DNA of 64,000 nt, from assembly GCA_019695215.1 (NCBI GenBank), contig JAIBAK010000010.1:24408-88407 (forward strand). Reading direction: 5' to 3'. Below the pieces are notes generated by a model. The model made no database searches. It saw only the letters and a program-made list of their open reading frames with translations, and was not told the DNA's origin. Shown here piece by piece: positions 22,804-31,294 of the stretch. The stretch comes from Bacteroidia bacterium (GTDB taxonomy: Bacteria > Bacteroidota > Bacteroidia > UKL13-3). Every line of letters begins with the position of its first letter. Position 1 is the first letter of the stretch. The position numbers and the translations under genes were made by a program.

Positions 22804-23376
22804 ATGAAATACAATCCGAAAATCCATCATCGCAGGTCAATACGGTTAAAAGAATGCGATTATTCTCAGGCCGGTGCATATTTCATAACAATATGTTGTG
22901 AAAACAGACAATGCAGATTTGGGAAAATTGAAAATATGAAAATGGTATTAAACGATTACGGTGTAATGGCACATAATGAATGGTTGAAAACACCCGAATT
23001 GCGACCCAATGTAGAATTGGGCGAATTTGTAATAATGCCCAATCATATGCATGGCATTATCCGGTTGTTGGGTAGGGGCGAATTGCATTCGCCCAATATT
23101 GAAAACAAAATACAAATATCGGATAAACCGGGCGAACCCACGGGTGAATGCAATTCGCCCCTACGGTCAACGTCACAAACCATCGGTGCCATTGTTCGCG
23201 GGTATAAATCATCGGTTACAAAACAATTGCGGTTGTTGGGGTTTAACCAACTATTATGGCAACGCAATTACCACGAACACATCATACGAAACGAACAATC
23301 TTATCAAACAATTTCTGATTACATCATAAACAATCCCGCGAAATGGGATGGTGATAAATTTTTTACGCACAAATAA
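22804..23376 (+). CDS. REP-associated tyrosine transposase (RAYT, IS200-like Y1 domain)
   Basis: 190 residues. HUH motif in MPNHMHG (about 78-84), N-terminal signature RRSIRLKECDYSQAGAYFITICCENR, catalytic Tyr region YHEHIIRNEQSYQTISDYIINNP near 153-175, as in TnpA-REP proteins. These single-strand nucleases cut and join at REP hairpins. No TnpB or IS ends are seen, so it is a domesticated-type RAYT. Residues about 90-122 (GRGELHSP...GECNSPL) are encoded by a REP-type inverted repeat inserted in the loop after the HUH motif, in frame, so the gene remains open. Confidence 0.88.
   Translation: MKYNPKIHHRRSIRLKECDYSQAGAYFITICCENRQCRFGKIENMKMVLNDYGVMAHNEWLKTPELRPNVELGEFVIMPNHMHGIIRLLGRGELHSPNIENKIQISDKPGEPTGECNSPLRSTSQTIGAIVRGYKSSVTKQLRLLGFNQLLWQRNYHEHIIRNEQSYQTISDYIINNPAKWDGDKFFTHK
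23072..23165. repeat. Inverted REP-type hairpins inside the RAYT coding sequence
   Basis: A 23-bp unit at 23072-23094 and its inverted copy at 23142-23164 differ at one base. Each unit is itself a hairpin: GGGCGAAT-TGC-ATTCGCCC in the first copy. They could pair with each other as well, with a 47-bp loop. Confidence 0.8.
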
Positions 23377-23429
23377 CCACTTGGAATTAATGCAACCGAA
23401 TCTGAAACGTGTCTTTAACGGTATTACCT

Positions 23430-24827
23430 TCACTTCATCTCATAACACCCAATATCCGGCTGCGCATCGCGGGGGTCGCCATCAAAATCAATGGTTACTC
23501 CCAATGAAAAACCTTTATTGATACAGGGCGAAGTGGCCGAGAGGTGAAAATCGTTTTTATTAAAATCTTTATACAGCGGATCCTGATTTAAAATATTGTT
23601 TTGCCCCGCGGGTACCACTCCGTCTTTTTTCTGTTTAATGAGGCAATAGCGCAGGCTGGGAGTAATGGTGCCGGTGCCACTGGTGTTTAGTTCCACTTCA
23701 TCGTCTTCGCTGCCGTCAATAATGCAATTGGCTACATCATAGGTAAGCGGGCAGGCGGTTTTGGGTCCGCCATCGGGTTCGTAGTCGGCATTGCTCAGGT
23801 AAAACGAGGGGTCGGTGCGGCCCATAAAATTATTGTAGCCCGAGAAGGTGCAATGGTGCAGCGTGTAGTTGCCTCCCAGCTCGCCCACAAACGAGTATTT
23901 ACCCATATTATACACCAGGCAATTGATAGCTTTAATGGTAGCGGTGTATCCCACCAGCCCCGCCCCCGACATATTGCGAATGATGGTGTGTTGCAGGTTC
24001 AGGTTTTCAATGCCGTTTACGGGTACCGAGTCAACCTCTACGCCTACTATTCCGTTTTTAATTACCGCATAGGTAATTTTGTTGTTGATGCTTTGGGGCA
24101 AAAACCGCACGCCCACCCACTGCGAGGGGAGCTCTTTGTAATCATCCTCGAGGCGGTCGCCCTGAAAAACTACCGGATTGGCTTTGGTGCCTTTTACCTC
24201 TAAGGTGCCGGCTACGTAAAAAGTAGAGTTTACGTGCGAGTAAATCTGCACCCCTTCTTCAATAGTGAGCTTGCATCCCTGCGGCACAATTACCGAATTG
24301 TAAATCACATAAGGCTTATCGTTGGTCCAGGTGCTGTTGCAGGCAATTTCCTCTCCGCTAAAATAATGGGCGTTTTGCCCCCACCCTACTAATTGCACAT
24401 CCTGCACATTGCCGTTGGTTTCAAACACCAGCGAGTCGTTTACAATAAACGGATTGAGGGAATTGGTGGGGTCAATATAAATCTGCACAAAAATAAAAAT
24501 GCTGTCCTTGCCGCGTATTTCGTAATCCTTTACCACCGGGCCGGGAATGCCGTCAATATTTATTTTAAAAAACGAGGAATAGCTTTTGGCCACGCGAATG
24601 GTGGTGCGCACCGCCCGTTTGTTGGGGTTGTACACGCGCAGTTGTTTGGTAATGGAAGCGGGTTTGCCACCGCCACCACCGGTAAAAACGGTATCGAACA
24701 AAACGGTATCGAGCGAAAAGGAAAGTTTGGCCGATGGGTCGGTGGTAAACAGCTCTTCCCTGCGGCACGAGCCCGATAACAAAGCCGATAACAGCAAAAC
24801 AATACCTGCCAGGTGTAGCTTACTCAT
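23430..24827 (-). CDS. Right-handed beta-helix lipoprotein (choice-of-anchor Q type)
   Basis: 465 residues from ATG 24827 (MSKLHLAGIV; another ATG 9 bp upstream). Lipobox LLSGSCRRE. Residues about 20-150 form an Ig-like presentation domain (FDTVFTG, RVYNPNKRAV), residues about 170-440 are parallel beta-helix-like coils (VIYNSVIVPQGCKLTIEEGVQI, NLNLQHTIIRNMSG, NCLVYNMGKYSF). The C-terminus DFDGDPRDAQPDIGCYE is the choice-of-anchor Q signature. Surface lipoprotein of unknown ligand; no catalytic motif seen. Confidence 0.8.
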   Translation of the reverse strand: MSKLHLAGIVLLLSALLSGSCRREELFTTDPSAKLSFSLDTVLFDTVFTGGGGGKPASITKQLRVYNPNKRAVRTTIRVAKSYSSFFKINIDGIPGPVVKDYEIRGKDSIFIFVQIYIDPTNSLNPFIVNDSLVFETNGNVQDVQLVGWGQNAHYFSGEEIACNSTWTNDKPYVIYNSVIVPQGCKLTIEEGVQIYSHVNSTFYVAGTLEVKGTKANPVVFQGDRLEDDYKELPSQWVGVRFLPQSINNKITYAVIKNGIVGVEVDSVPVNGIENLNLQHTIIRNMSGAGLVGYTATIKAINCLVYNMGKYSFVGELGGNYTLHHCTFSGYNNFMGRTDPSFYLSNADYEPDGGPKTACPLTYDVANCIIDGSEDDEVELNTSGTGTITPSLRYCLIKQKKDGVVPAGQNNILNQDPLYKDFNKNDFHLSATSPCINKGFSLGVTIDFDGDPRDAQPDIGCYEMK

Positions 24828-24915
24828 GGGTTGCAATAATACGCTAAAACGAAGAAATGGAGGGAATATGATATGGCCTGCTTAACTTCGATGTTAGGCC
24901 ATAGATAAGTTTTAC

Positions 24916-24923
24916 TATATTTG
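24916..24923 (+). promoter_or_regulatory. -7 box of the lipoprotein gene at 24945
   Basis: TATATTTG, 21 nt before the ATG. The -33 element is not clear. Confidence 0.5.
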
Positions 24924-24944
24924 AACTAATTAACTAAAACGTAT

Positions 24945-25658
24945 ATGAGACGCTGCTTTTTTGTTTTTCTGTTGTTGGTATCAATCCTTGGTTGCAGGGA
25001 AAAAGGCATAAATAATCCATTTTTAGCCGGGCAGGTGGAAAACGCCTATTACACCCGATCATTAGGGGTGCCGCCTCCGGGTACCAACACCCTGCATATT
25101 GACCTCAATAAAGATGGGGTAAACGACATTGGCTTTACATGCAAATACACTCACTCGCTTGGTGCCGGTGATTCGTATTATGTTTATTTTACTCCTGAAA
25201 ACAGTTCCTTTAGTATAGCAGGTTCTCCCAAAGACCTTTTTCTGGTACAACACAGTGACACGGTTTTAAGCACGTCAACAAGCCTACCCCCTCCGGCAAA
25301 AGACACCACCATTAATCTTACAACTAAGTATGTGGAGGCGATAGCTGACGATAGTCTGGTGAGCGTTTATCATACGGCTTTCCCCTTCTACCTGAAAGAA
25401 AATGACAATGTTGCTTCGGTTAATGTTTGGCACAGTGGAAAAACAGACGTTTCAAATGATGAGTGGTTTTGGGCCGGCTCTGAAAAAGTGGGCGCCAAAA
25501 CAATAATACGTAGATACAGCTACGTTTTTGGGTTGAACCCCGCAAACGATAATGTTATGCGCTATATAGGGGTCAAATCAGGAAGCGGAAGCCATGTCCG
25601 TTACGGATGGATAGCTTTCATGAACAGAATGGTGATTGATTGTGCTATGCAAAAATAA
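24945..25658 (+). CDS. Uncharacterised lipoprotein with a calcium-loop-like motif
   Basis: 237 residues. Lipobox SILGCREK (Cys17). IDLNKDGVNDIGF (about 52-64) has the DxNxDGxxD spacing of a thrombospondin-3/dockerin-like calcium loop. The rest is beta-rich and ends with a region (VMRYIGVKSGSGSHVRYGWIAF) seen in Bacteroidota secreted proteins. Function unknown; single gene with its own promoter. Confidence 0.65.
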   Translation: MRRCFFVFLLLVSILGCREKGINNPFLAGQVENAYYTRSLGVPPPGTNTLHIDLNKDGVNDIGFTCKYTHSLGAGDSYYVYFTPENSSFSIAGSPKDLFLVQHSDTVLSTSTSLPPPAKDTTINLTTKYVEAIADDSLVSVYHTAFPFYLKENDNVASVNVWHSGKTDVSNDEWFWAGSEKVGAKTIIRRYSYVFGLNPANDNVMRYIGVKSGSGSHVRYGWIAFMNRMVIDCAMQK

Positions 25659-25709
25659 AAGCCCGGAGGTATGGGTGGCTTGTTTTCATGACTTTTCAAA
25701 CTTTATCCC

Positions 25710-25717
25710 TAACTTTG
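25710..25717 (+). promoter_or_regulatory. -7 box of panD
   Basis: TAACTTTG ending 10 nt before the panD ATG (25728); very short leader expected. Confidence 0.55.
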
Positions 25718-25727
25718 CCCCGTTTTT

Positions 25728-26075
25728 ATGCATATACAGCTACTTAAATCAAAGATTCACAGAGCCAAAATAACTCAGGCCGAGTTACATTATGTGGGCA
25801 GTATTACCATTGATGAGGCGCTGATGGAGGCCGCTAACCTGATTGAAAACGAAAAGGTGCAGGTGGTAAATATTAATAATGGCGAACGCCTGGAAACCTA
25901 CGTGATAAAAGGCGAACGCAACTCGGGGGTTATTTGCATGAATGGCCCCGCAGCCCGCAAAGCACAGGTGGGCGATTTGGTGATTGTTATTTCTTACTGC
26001 AGCATGGAGTTTGAAGAGGCCAAAAAATACAAACCCATCAGCATCTATCCTGACGAAAACAACCGTTTAGTTTAA
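25728..26075 (+). CDS. panD: Aspartate 1-decarboxylase
   Basis: 115 residues, usual size. Gly24-Ser25 in YVGSIT is the self-cleavage site that makes the pyruvoyl group; Lys9 in LLKSKIHRA and the [23 protein letters not shown] core are conserved. Makes beta-alanine for pantothenate and CoA. The LPG-synthase-like membrane gene follows after 3 bp, so both are cotranscribed. Confidence 0.95.
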   Translation: MHIQLLKSKIHRAKITQAELHYVGSITIDEALMEAANLIENEKVQVVNINNGERLETYVIKGERNSGVICMNGPAARKAQVGDLVIVISYCSMEFEEAKKYKPISIYPDENNRLV

Positions 26076-26078
26076 GAT

Positions 26079-27086
26079 TTGAAAAATCTTAAAACCATTG
26101 TTCAATACCTGCTCATCACGGCCATCGGGGCTTATTTTCTCTACTTCGTTTTTAAAGGTACCAACTGGAGCGAACAATTTGAAAAAATAAAACAATCTGA
26201 TTTTTCGTGGCTTGCCCTGGGCATGGGCATTGCGCTGCTGAGCCATTACCTGCGCGGCCTGCGTGCCGTGATGTTTTACGAAGCATTGGGCTACAAAGTG
26301 CCGGTAAAAAACAGTGTGCTGGCCGTGCTGGTGGGCTATATGATGAACTATGTGATTCCGCGGGCAGGTGAAGTGTCGCGCTGCGCGGCATTGAATAAAA
26401 CCGATGACGTGCCTGTTGACAAATCGTTGGGAACCGTAGTAACCGAAAGGGCCTTTGATTTACTCATTCTGCTTATTTTGCTCGTTGCCGTTTTTTTGCT
26501 GCAGGTAGACATGATGCAAACCTATTTTAATGCAAGTTTAGGCTCTTCATCAGCATCGGTTCCGTATTGGCAAAACCCTAAAGTGATTGCCGCAGCACTC
26601 CTTTTTTCGGGACTGATTTTCTTTTTTGCCTTTCGCAAAAAACTGCTTCAGCTCACATTGGTTCAAAAAATTATTTCGGTGTTAAAAGGTTTCAGCGAGG
26701 GGCTGCTCAGTATTCGTAAGGTAAAATCTCCGCTGCTGTTTGTGCTGTATTCGTTTGCCATATGGATATGTTATGTGCTCATGATGTATTTCTGCCTGTT
26801 TGCCATGCAGCCTACCGCGCATATTGATTTTGCCGGTTGCCTTACCGTTTTTGCCATTGGCACCATTGGTATGGTTATTCCGGCTCCGGGAGCAGGGGCG
26901 GGTCCTTACCATGCGGCCATTATTTTTTCCTTAGGCTTTTTTGGTGTAGCGCCCGAAGATGCCAAGGCTTACGCCATTTTGGTACACGGAGCTCAAATGG
27001 TTATTTTACTCACACTGGGTGGCGTGGCATCGCTTATGGTATTATCTTCACACCGCAAAAAACAATATGGGACATCACAGCCGTAA
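26079..27086 (+). CDS. Lysylphosphatidylglycerol synthase TM-region family (UPF0104-like) membrane protein
   Basis: 335 residues, seven to eight membrane spans. Family marks: SHYLRGLRAVMFYEALGY, VGYMMNYVIPRAGEVSRC and TVVTERAFDLLILL in the first half, IGMVIPAPGAGAGPYHAAI in the second. Only the membrane (flippase-like) part is present, without the LPG synthase catalytic domain, so it is probably a lipid transporter or anchor of unknown substrate. Start TTG 26079, 3 bp after panD; overlaps rfaE2 by 20 bp. Confidence 0.85.
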   Translation: MKNLKTIVQYLLITAIGAYFLYFVFKGTNWSEQFEKIKQSDFSWLALGMGIALLSHYLRGLRAVMFYEALGYKVPVKNSVLAVLVGYMMNYVIPRAGEVSRCAALNKTDDVPVDKSLGTVVTERAFDLLILLILLVAVFLLQVDMMQTYFNASLGSSSASVPYWQNPKVIAAALLFSGLIFFFAFRKKLLQLTLVQKIISVLKGFSEGLLSIRKVKSPLLFVLYSFAIWICYVLMMYFCLFAMQPTAHIDFAGCLTVFAIGTIGMVIPAPGAGAGPYHAAIIFSLGFFGVAPEDAKAYAILVHGAQMVILLTLGGVASLMVLSSHRKKQYGTSQP

Positions 27087-27558
27087 TCTTTCAAAAATCA
27101 AGACTGCTTTATCGTTGCCCGCTTTGTTAAAAGAGTGGCGAAATACCAGCGAAAAAGTTGTGTTTACCAATGGCTGTTTTGATTTGCTGCACCGTGGCCA
27201 TGTAGACTACCTGGCCAAGGCAGCCGATTGTGGCACCAAGCTGATTATAGGAGTAAACACCGATGCTTCGGTAAGCCGCCTTAAAGGCCCTGCGCGCCCT
27301 ATACAGGACGAGCAGTCGCGCCTGCAGATACTGGCTTCCCTGGCCTGTGTTGATGCGGTGATTTTGTTTAACGAAGAAACGCCCTACGAACTGATTAAAC
27401 TGGTGCAACCCGATGTGTTGGTAAAGGGTGGCGATTACAAACCCGAAGAGATTGTGGGCTACGATATCGTTACAGCTAAAGGCGGAAATGTAACCACTAT
27501 TGATTTTGTTCGGGGGTTTTCTACCTCGGCCATTGAGCAAAAAATTAAAAACAGCTGA
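27067..27558 (+). CDS. rfaE2: D-glycero-beta-D-manno-heptose 1-phosphate adenylyltransferase
   Basis: 163 residues from ATG 27067; a longer frame to 26959 only shadows the previous gene. Cytidylyltransferase fold: FTNGCFDLLHRGH with the HxGH motif at 42-45, VNTDASVSRLKG.RPI and the late GYDIVTAKGG plus STSAIEQKI (the STS motif). It activates heptose-1-phosphate with ATP in ADP-heptose synthesis for LPS; the kinase half (RfaE1) is elsewhere. Stop codon abuts the stop of the convergent EnvC-like gene. Confidence 0.92.
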   Translation: MGHHSRNLSKIKTALSLPALLKEWRNTSEKVVFTNGCFDLLHRGHVDYLAKAADCGTKLIIGVNTDASVSRLKGPARPIQDEQSRLQILASLACVDAVILFNEETPYELIKLVQPDVLVKGGDYKPEEIVGYDIVTAKGGNVTTIDFVRGFSTSAIEQKIKNS

Positions 27559-28800
27559 TTACTTTTTAAAGAGCCACTCTTCAGGATCGAGCCGAACTTT
27601 ACCTTTGTAAATTTCGATGTGCAGCTCGGTTTTATCTTCTACCTCATTTACCATCACGGTTCCTATCTCCTGCTTGGTGTTTACCTTGTCACCGGGTTTC
27701 ACATACACCTCGGCCAGGTTGGTGTAAACGGTGTAATAATCTCCGTGAGAAATAATAACCGCATAACCCATACCCGGTACAAAAAACTTCATCTTTACCT
27801 CTCCTCTAAAAACGGCTCGGGCTTTAGCATCTTTTCCGGTAGCTATATCAACCCCGGTATTGTTTACCGTAATGTTTTTGAGGGTGGGATGCGGATGCAC
27901 CCCGAATGATTTGGAGATAAAACCCTGCTCCACCGGCCATGGCAGGCTGCCTTTGTTGCGGCTGAAATCGTTGGCTAATTGTGCGGCCTCGGGCGTAAGG
28001 GCAAGTTCGGCTGCAGTGGCTCCCTTTTTGGTTTCGTTGCCATTGGTAACTGTGGGGGTACCGGCTGCTTTTTTGCGAGCTTCTTCTTCGGCTCTTTTGC
28101 GTGCAGCGGCTATTTCTTTTTCTATTAAATCTTCAATGGCTTTTCTCAGTCGTTTGGCGGCAGCCTCTTTGGCCTGCAACTGCTTGCGCAGTTCCTTCTC
28201 CTTTGCCTTTAGTGCCACCAACACTTTCGACTCTTCTTTTTTGTCTTCTTCCAGCTCTCTCTTCTCTTCCTCTTTGCTCACCAGCAATACCTCTTTTTCC
28301 TGTTTGGTGTGGTTGAGTTCGGCCAGATTTTCTTTCAGTGTGTTTTGGGTTGCCTTAATCAGGTGCGCCTGTTTTTCGCGGTAGGCGGTAATTTGCTGCA
28401 GGTATTTTATCCGCTTCATGGCCTGATCAAAACTTTCGGAAGCCAGTATGTACATGATGCGGTCGTACGAATTGCGGTGTTTGTACGATACCAGAATAAG
28501 TTTTGCGTATTGGTCCTTCAGGTTTTGAAGGTCGTTTTGCAGGGTTTGTATGGTTTGCCCCAGTTCAATGATATACTGCTCGGTTAAATCAATCTCTTCG
28601 CCAATGGTATTAATGAGTTTGTTGCGGGTAGAAATTTGTTTGCCTATTATCTCCAGTTGATTCAGGGTGACCTTTTGCTTTTTCTGGGTTTCCTGCAATA
28701 GTTTTTTGGTGAGTTTTATCTCCTGCTCATGTTGTTTGCGTTTTTTTTCCAGCTCGGCCCTCGACTGCGCGAAAAGCGAACAGGAAAGAACAAGCAGCAT
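27559..28800 (-). CDS. EnvC-like murein hydrolase activator (coiled coil plus degenerate LytM)
   Basis: 413 residues from ATG 28800. Signal peptide (MLLVLSCSLFAQ), a long coiled coil (about 15-250, rich in Lys/Glu/Gln) and a C-terminal M23/LytM domain (about 290-410). The zinc ligands of active LytM enzymes are changed: HxGxD reads NNTGVD and HxH reads LHIEI, so it should activate amidases like E. coli EnvC instead of cutting. Last gene of the envelope operon starting with the flippase; 7 bp after the DUF4292 gene. Confidence 0.9.
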   Translation of the reverse strand: MLLVLSCSLFAQSRAELEKKRKQHEQEIKLTKKLLQETQKKQKVTLNQLEIIGKQISTRNKLINTIGEEIDLTEQYIIELGQTIQTLQNDLQNLKDQYAKLILVSYKHRNSYDRIMYILASESFDQAMKRIKYLQQITAYREKQAHLIKATQNTLKENLAELNHTKQEKEVLLVSKEEEKRELEEDKKEESKVLVALKAKEKELRKQLQAKEAAAKRLRKAIEDLIEKEIAAARKRAEEEARKKAAGTPTVTNGNETKKGATAAELALTPEAAQLANDFSRNKGSLPWPVEQGFISKSFGVHPHPTLKNITVNNTGVDIATGKDAKARAVFRGEVKMKFFVPGMGYAVIISHGDYYTVYTNLAEVYVKPGDKVNTKQEIGTVMVNEVEDKTELHIEIYKGKVRLDPEEWLFKK

Positions 28801-28807
28801 TAAAAAA

Positions 28808-29602
28808 CTACTCCATTGCCGAATAGCTGGCCGGAATGGTAAAAACGATTTGATCAATTGGATTGAGGGAAACATTCTGGAAGTCAAAGGTAGCCTTCAA
28901 AATGTCCTTAGCCTCGGTTTTAATGCTCATTTTATTCGCATAACGCACATTGCCGGTATGATGAAATTCGGAATACTGGACACTTAGCCGGTTAGTTTGT
29001 GCACTGTCGGAACGCACAAATTCCTGTAAAAAAATTTCATTACTCGATTTGTTTACATACACCTGATAAAGGGTTTTATTAAGAAACCGCTTCAGTAAAT
29101 ACCCGCTTGCCACCGAGTCGGTTTTAGAGGTGTCGTCCAGCTCGAGTATCTGGTTGCCCACAAATAAATTTTGCAGCGCCTCCAGAGTAAGGGGCAAATC
29201 CGAAAACCGGTTAAAGTAGGAATAGCTTTGCGCAAGGTAGCGTTTATTTAGTTTGTCCAGAATTTTTACGGAGTCGGGGGTAATGTAAACGCGGGCCACC
29301 TCAATGCCTAAAATAGCCACAGCCGACATCCAGATGTATTTTCCGCTCTCCATTTTCAGATGAAGGGTTAGGCTCGCATCTTTTCCCCGTTCCTGTTCAA
29401 AATCGGTTTTTATTTTGGCGCTGAAAAACTCAAATTGCGTTTGTTGTTTGCGTAGTGTTTGAACCAGCTCGTTCTTTTGCGTTATTTCGCTGCCGGATTT
29501 GTTTACGGGGGTGGTTTTTACTGCGGGCTTATGGCTTTTGCAGGCGCCAAAAACGGTTGCTGCCAGTACGAATAAAACGAGTTTTGCTAATTGGTTAGTC
29601 AC
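28808..29602 (-). CDS. DUF4292 lipoprotein
   Basis: 264 residues, lipobox VFGACKSH. LRKQQTQFEFFSAKIKTDFEQ and the following beta strands (MESGKYIWMSAVAILGIEVARVYITPDSV) fit DUF4292, a LolB/LolA-like half barrel found in Bacteroidota next to EnvC-like genes. Possibly handles lipoproteins or lipids at the outer membrane. Its start overlaps the TPR gene by 8 bp. Confidence 0.85.
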   Translation of the reverse strand: MTNQLAKLVLFVLAATVFGACKSHKPAVKTTPVNKSGSEITQKNELVQTLRKQQTQFEFFSAKIKTDFEQERGKDASLTLHLKMESGKYIWMSAVAILGIEVARVYITPDSVKILDKLNKRYLAQSYSYFNRFSDLPLTLEALQNLFVGNQILELDDTSKTDSVASGYLLKRFLNKTLYQVYVNKSSNEIFLQEFVRSDSAQTNRLSVQYSEFHHTGNVRYANKMSIKTEAKDILKATFDFQNVSLNPIDQIVFTIPASYSAME

Positions 29603-31292
29603 TTATTTTTTGTTCTCTTATTTTTTTCTCCAATGCAGCCTTCCGGCTTATGTCCTGCTCCAGAGCTTTGTTCCAGTAAACAAGCGCTTGTTTAATATTT
29701 CCTAAACGGTACTGCAGGTCTCCAAAGTGTTCGTTTACCTCAGCACTTTCTTTTATCAGCCCCACTGCTTTTTCCAGATAAGGCAGCGCATCGGTATATT
29801 TTCCCTGTTGGTATAGTATCCATCCGTAGGTATCGAGGTAGGTGGGGTTATCGGGCTCCTTGGCAACGGTGGCTTTTGACATTTCGGCTGCTCTTTCCAG
29901 CTTGTCTTTTCTCAGAGATAAAAAATATGCGTAATTATTCAGCACAAAGGTGTTTTCGGCATCCAGTTCAAGGGCTTTTTCAAAGAGCGAATCCGACTGT
30001 TTGTAGTTTTTAAGATGGTTAGCCGCATCGGCCCAGCTGGCTAATAGTCGTATTTGCGTTTCGCTATCAGCCCCCCCTGCTTCTAAACCGGCTTTTGCTT
30101 TTTCGATAGCCTGCTTATATTGATTTTGCTCAATATACGACATACACCCCAGCAAATAAAAATCGTACACTTCGGGGAAGGTTTCAATGGCCTTTTCACA
30201 ATCTCCGGCTGCGCGTCCATATTCTTTCAGCTCAAGGCTGCACGATATAGTTTGGTGCCAGGCAACCGGATTGTTGGGCTCCAGCAACAAGGCCTGTTGC
30301 CACCTGTTTCTTGCCTCGTTGTATTGTTTGTATCTGTACAGCAACATGGCATAGGCGATATGTGCCGCGGCTTCGTTGGGGTGTTTTTTACAGAGTATTT
30401 CGGCCAGCTCCAGCGCTTCCTGTTTGTTGGTGCTGTTTTCGCTAAAGTCGTGGTAGGGTCGCAGGGCATTTACTTTCTCCTTTACTTCAATACGTTCATC
30501 GCTGAACGCCTTTTTAAGGGCTTCGAACGCTTTTTGGTGCTCGCCTTTCTCGCCCCAGTATTTACTCAGGGCAATGTAAGCCCAGCCGGCCGTTGGTTCT
30601 TTTTCCAGCACCTGCATATACACTGCCACGGCCTTTTCCTTTTCGTTGGTGTAAATATAAAATTCGGCAAGAATTCCGCGGTATTTCATTTCTGCGGGAT
30701 AAGCGGCAATTAGTTTTTGAATTTCGGCCTCGGCTTTAGTTTGTTTTTTAAGCAGCTGATAGAGTTTTATTTTTTGCAGGGAGGTTGTTTCTTTAATTCC
30801 GTGCTGCTTTTCTGCCTTGTCATAAACCTTTATAGCCTCTTCGAATTTTCCGGCCATCGAATACAGGTTGGCTGCCTGTTCAAAGTTTGAAAGGTCTTCG
30901 GGGGCCAGTTCGGTGATGCGTTCATAGCAGCCTGCGGCTAGTTCATACTCACGGGTTGCCTCATAAATTTGTGCCTGCTGCAATACAATCCATTTGTTTT
31001 CTCCATCCAGCTTAAGAGCCTGCTGGTTGTATTCAAGGGCGTCTCTCCAGTCTCTTTTTTTCATGGAAAGCTGAGCCAGCTTATAGTAGGGCGTAGCTTG
31101 TTTGGGATCAATATTGGTGCATTTTTTAAACAGGTCGAATGCCTTTTCATCGTTTCCCGTCATTTGCTCCTTTTGTGCATTCATAAATGCATTTTCAAAA
31201 TCGAGCATTTTTTTCTCATCCGGCTTTTTCTTTTGAGATAAACCCGAAAACGAAAGAATCATGAACAGAAAATACAGCGAAAGGCGCTTCAC
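29595..31292 (-). CDS. Tetratricopeptide repeat protein, exported
   Basis: 565 residues: short signal peptide (MKRLSLYFLFMILSFSGLSQ) followed by about 14 TPR units, e.g. AYIALSKYWGEKGEHQKAFEALKKA and ending with a long run to YWNKALEQD. Conserved place in the Bacteroidota operon with dut, a nucleotidyltransferase and DUF4292. Likely a periplasmic scaffold; no enzymatic motif. Confidence 0.85.
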   Translation of the reverse strand: MKRLSLYFLFMILSFSGLSQKKKPDEKKMLDFENAFMNAQKEQMTGNDEKAFDLFKKCTNIDPKQATPYYKLAQLSMKKRDWRDALEYNQQALKLDGENKWIVLQQAQIYEATREYELAAGCYERITELAPEDLSNFEQAANLYSMAGKFEEAIKVYDKAEKQHGIKETTSLQKIKLYQLLKKQTKAEAEIQKLIAAYPAEMKYRGILAEFYIYTNEKEKAVAVYMQVLEKEPTAGWAYIALSKYWGEKGEHQKAFEALKKAFSDERIEVKEKVNALRPYHDFSENSTNKQEALELAEILCKKHPNEAAAHIAYAMLLYRYKQYNEARNRWQQALLLEPNNPVAWHQTISCSLELKEYGRAAGDCEKAIETFPEVYDFYLLGCMSYIEQNQYKQAIEKAKAGLEAGGADSETQIRLLASWADAANHLKNYKQSDSLFEKALELDAENTFVLNNYAYFLSLRKDKLERAAEMSKATVAKEPDNPTYLDTYGWILYQQGKYTDALPYLEKAVGLIKESAEVNEHFGDLQYRLGNIKQALVYWNKALEQDISRKAALEKKIREQKISD

Positions 31293-31294
31293 CG

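Noticed and set aside
23051..23329. Other-frame reading frames inside the RAYT gene
   Set aside because: They arise because the inverted repeat is open in several frames; no protein-like features.
22804..23376. Complete IS200/IS605 element
   Set aside because: No TnpB, no matching element ends or target pair; the protein is a RAYT and the surrounding repeats are REP type.
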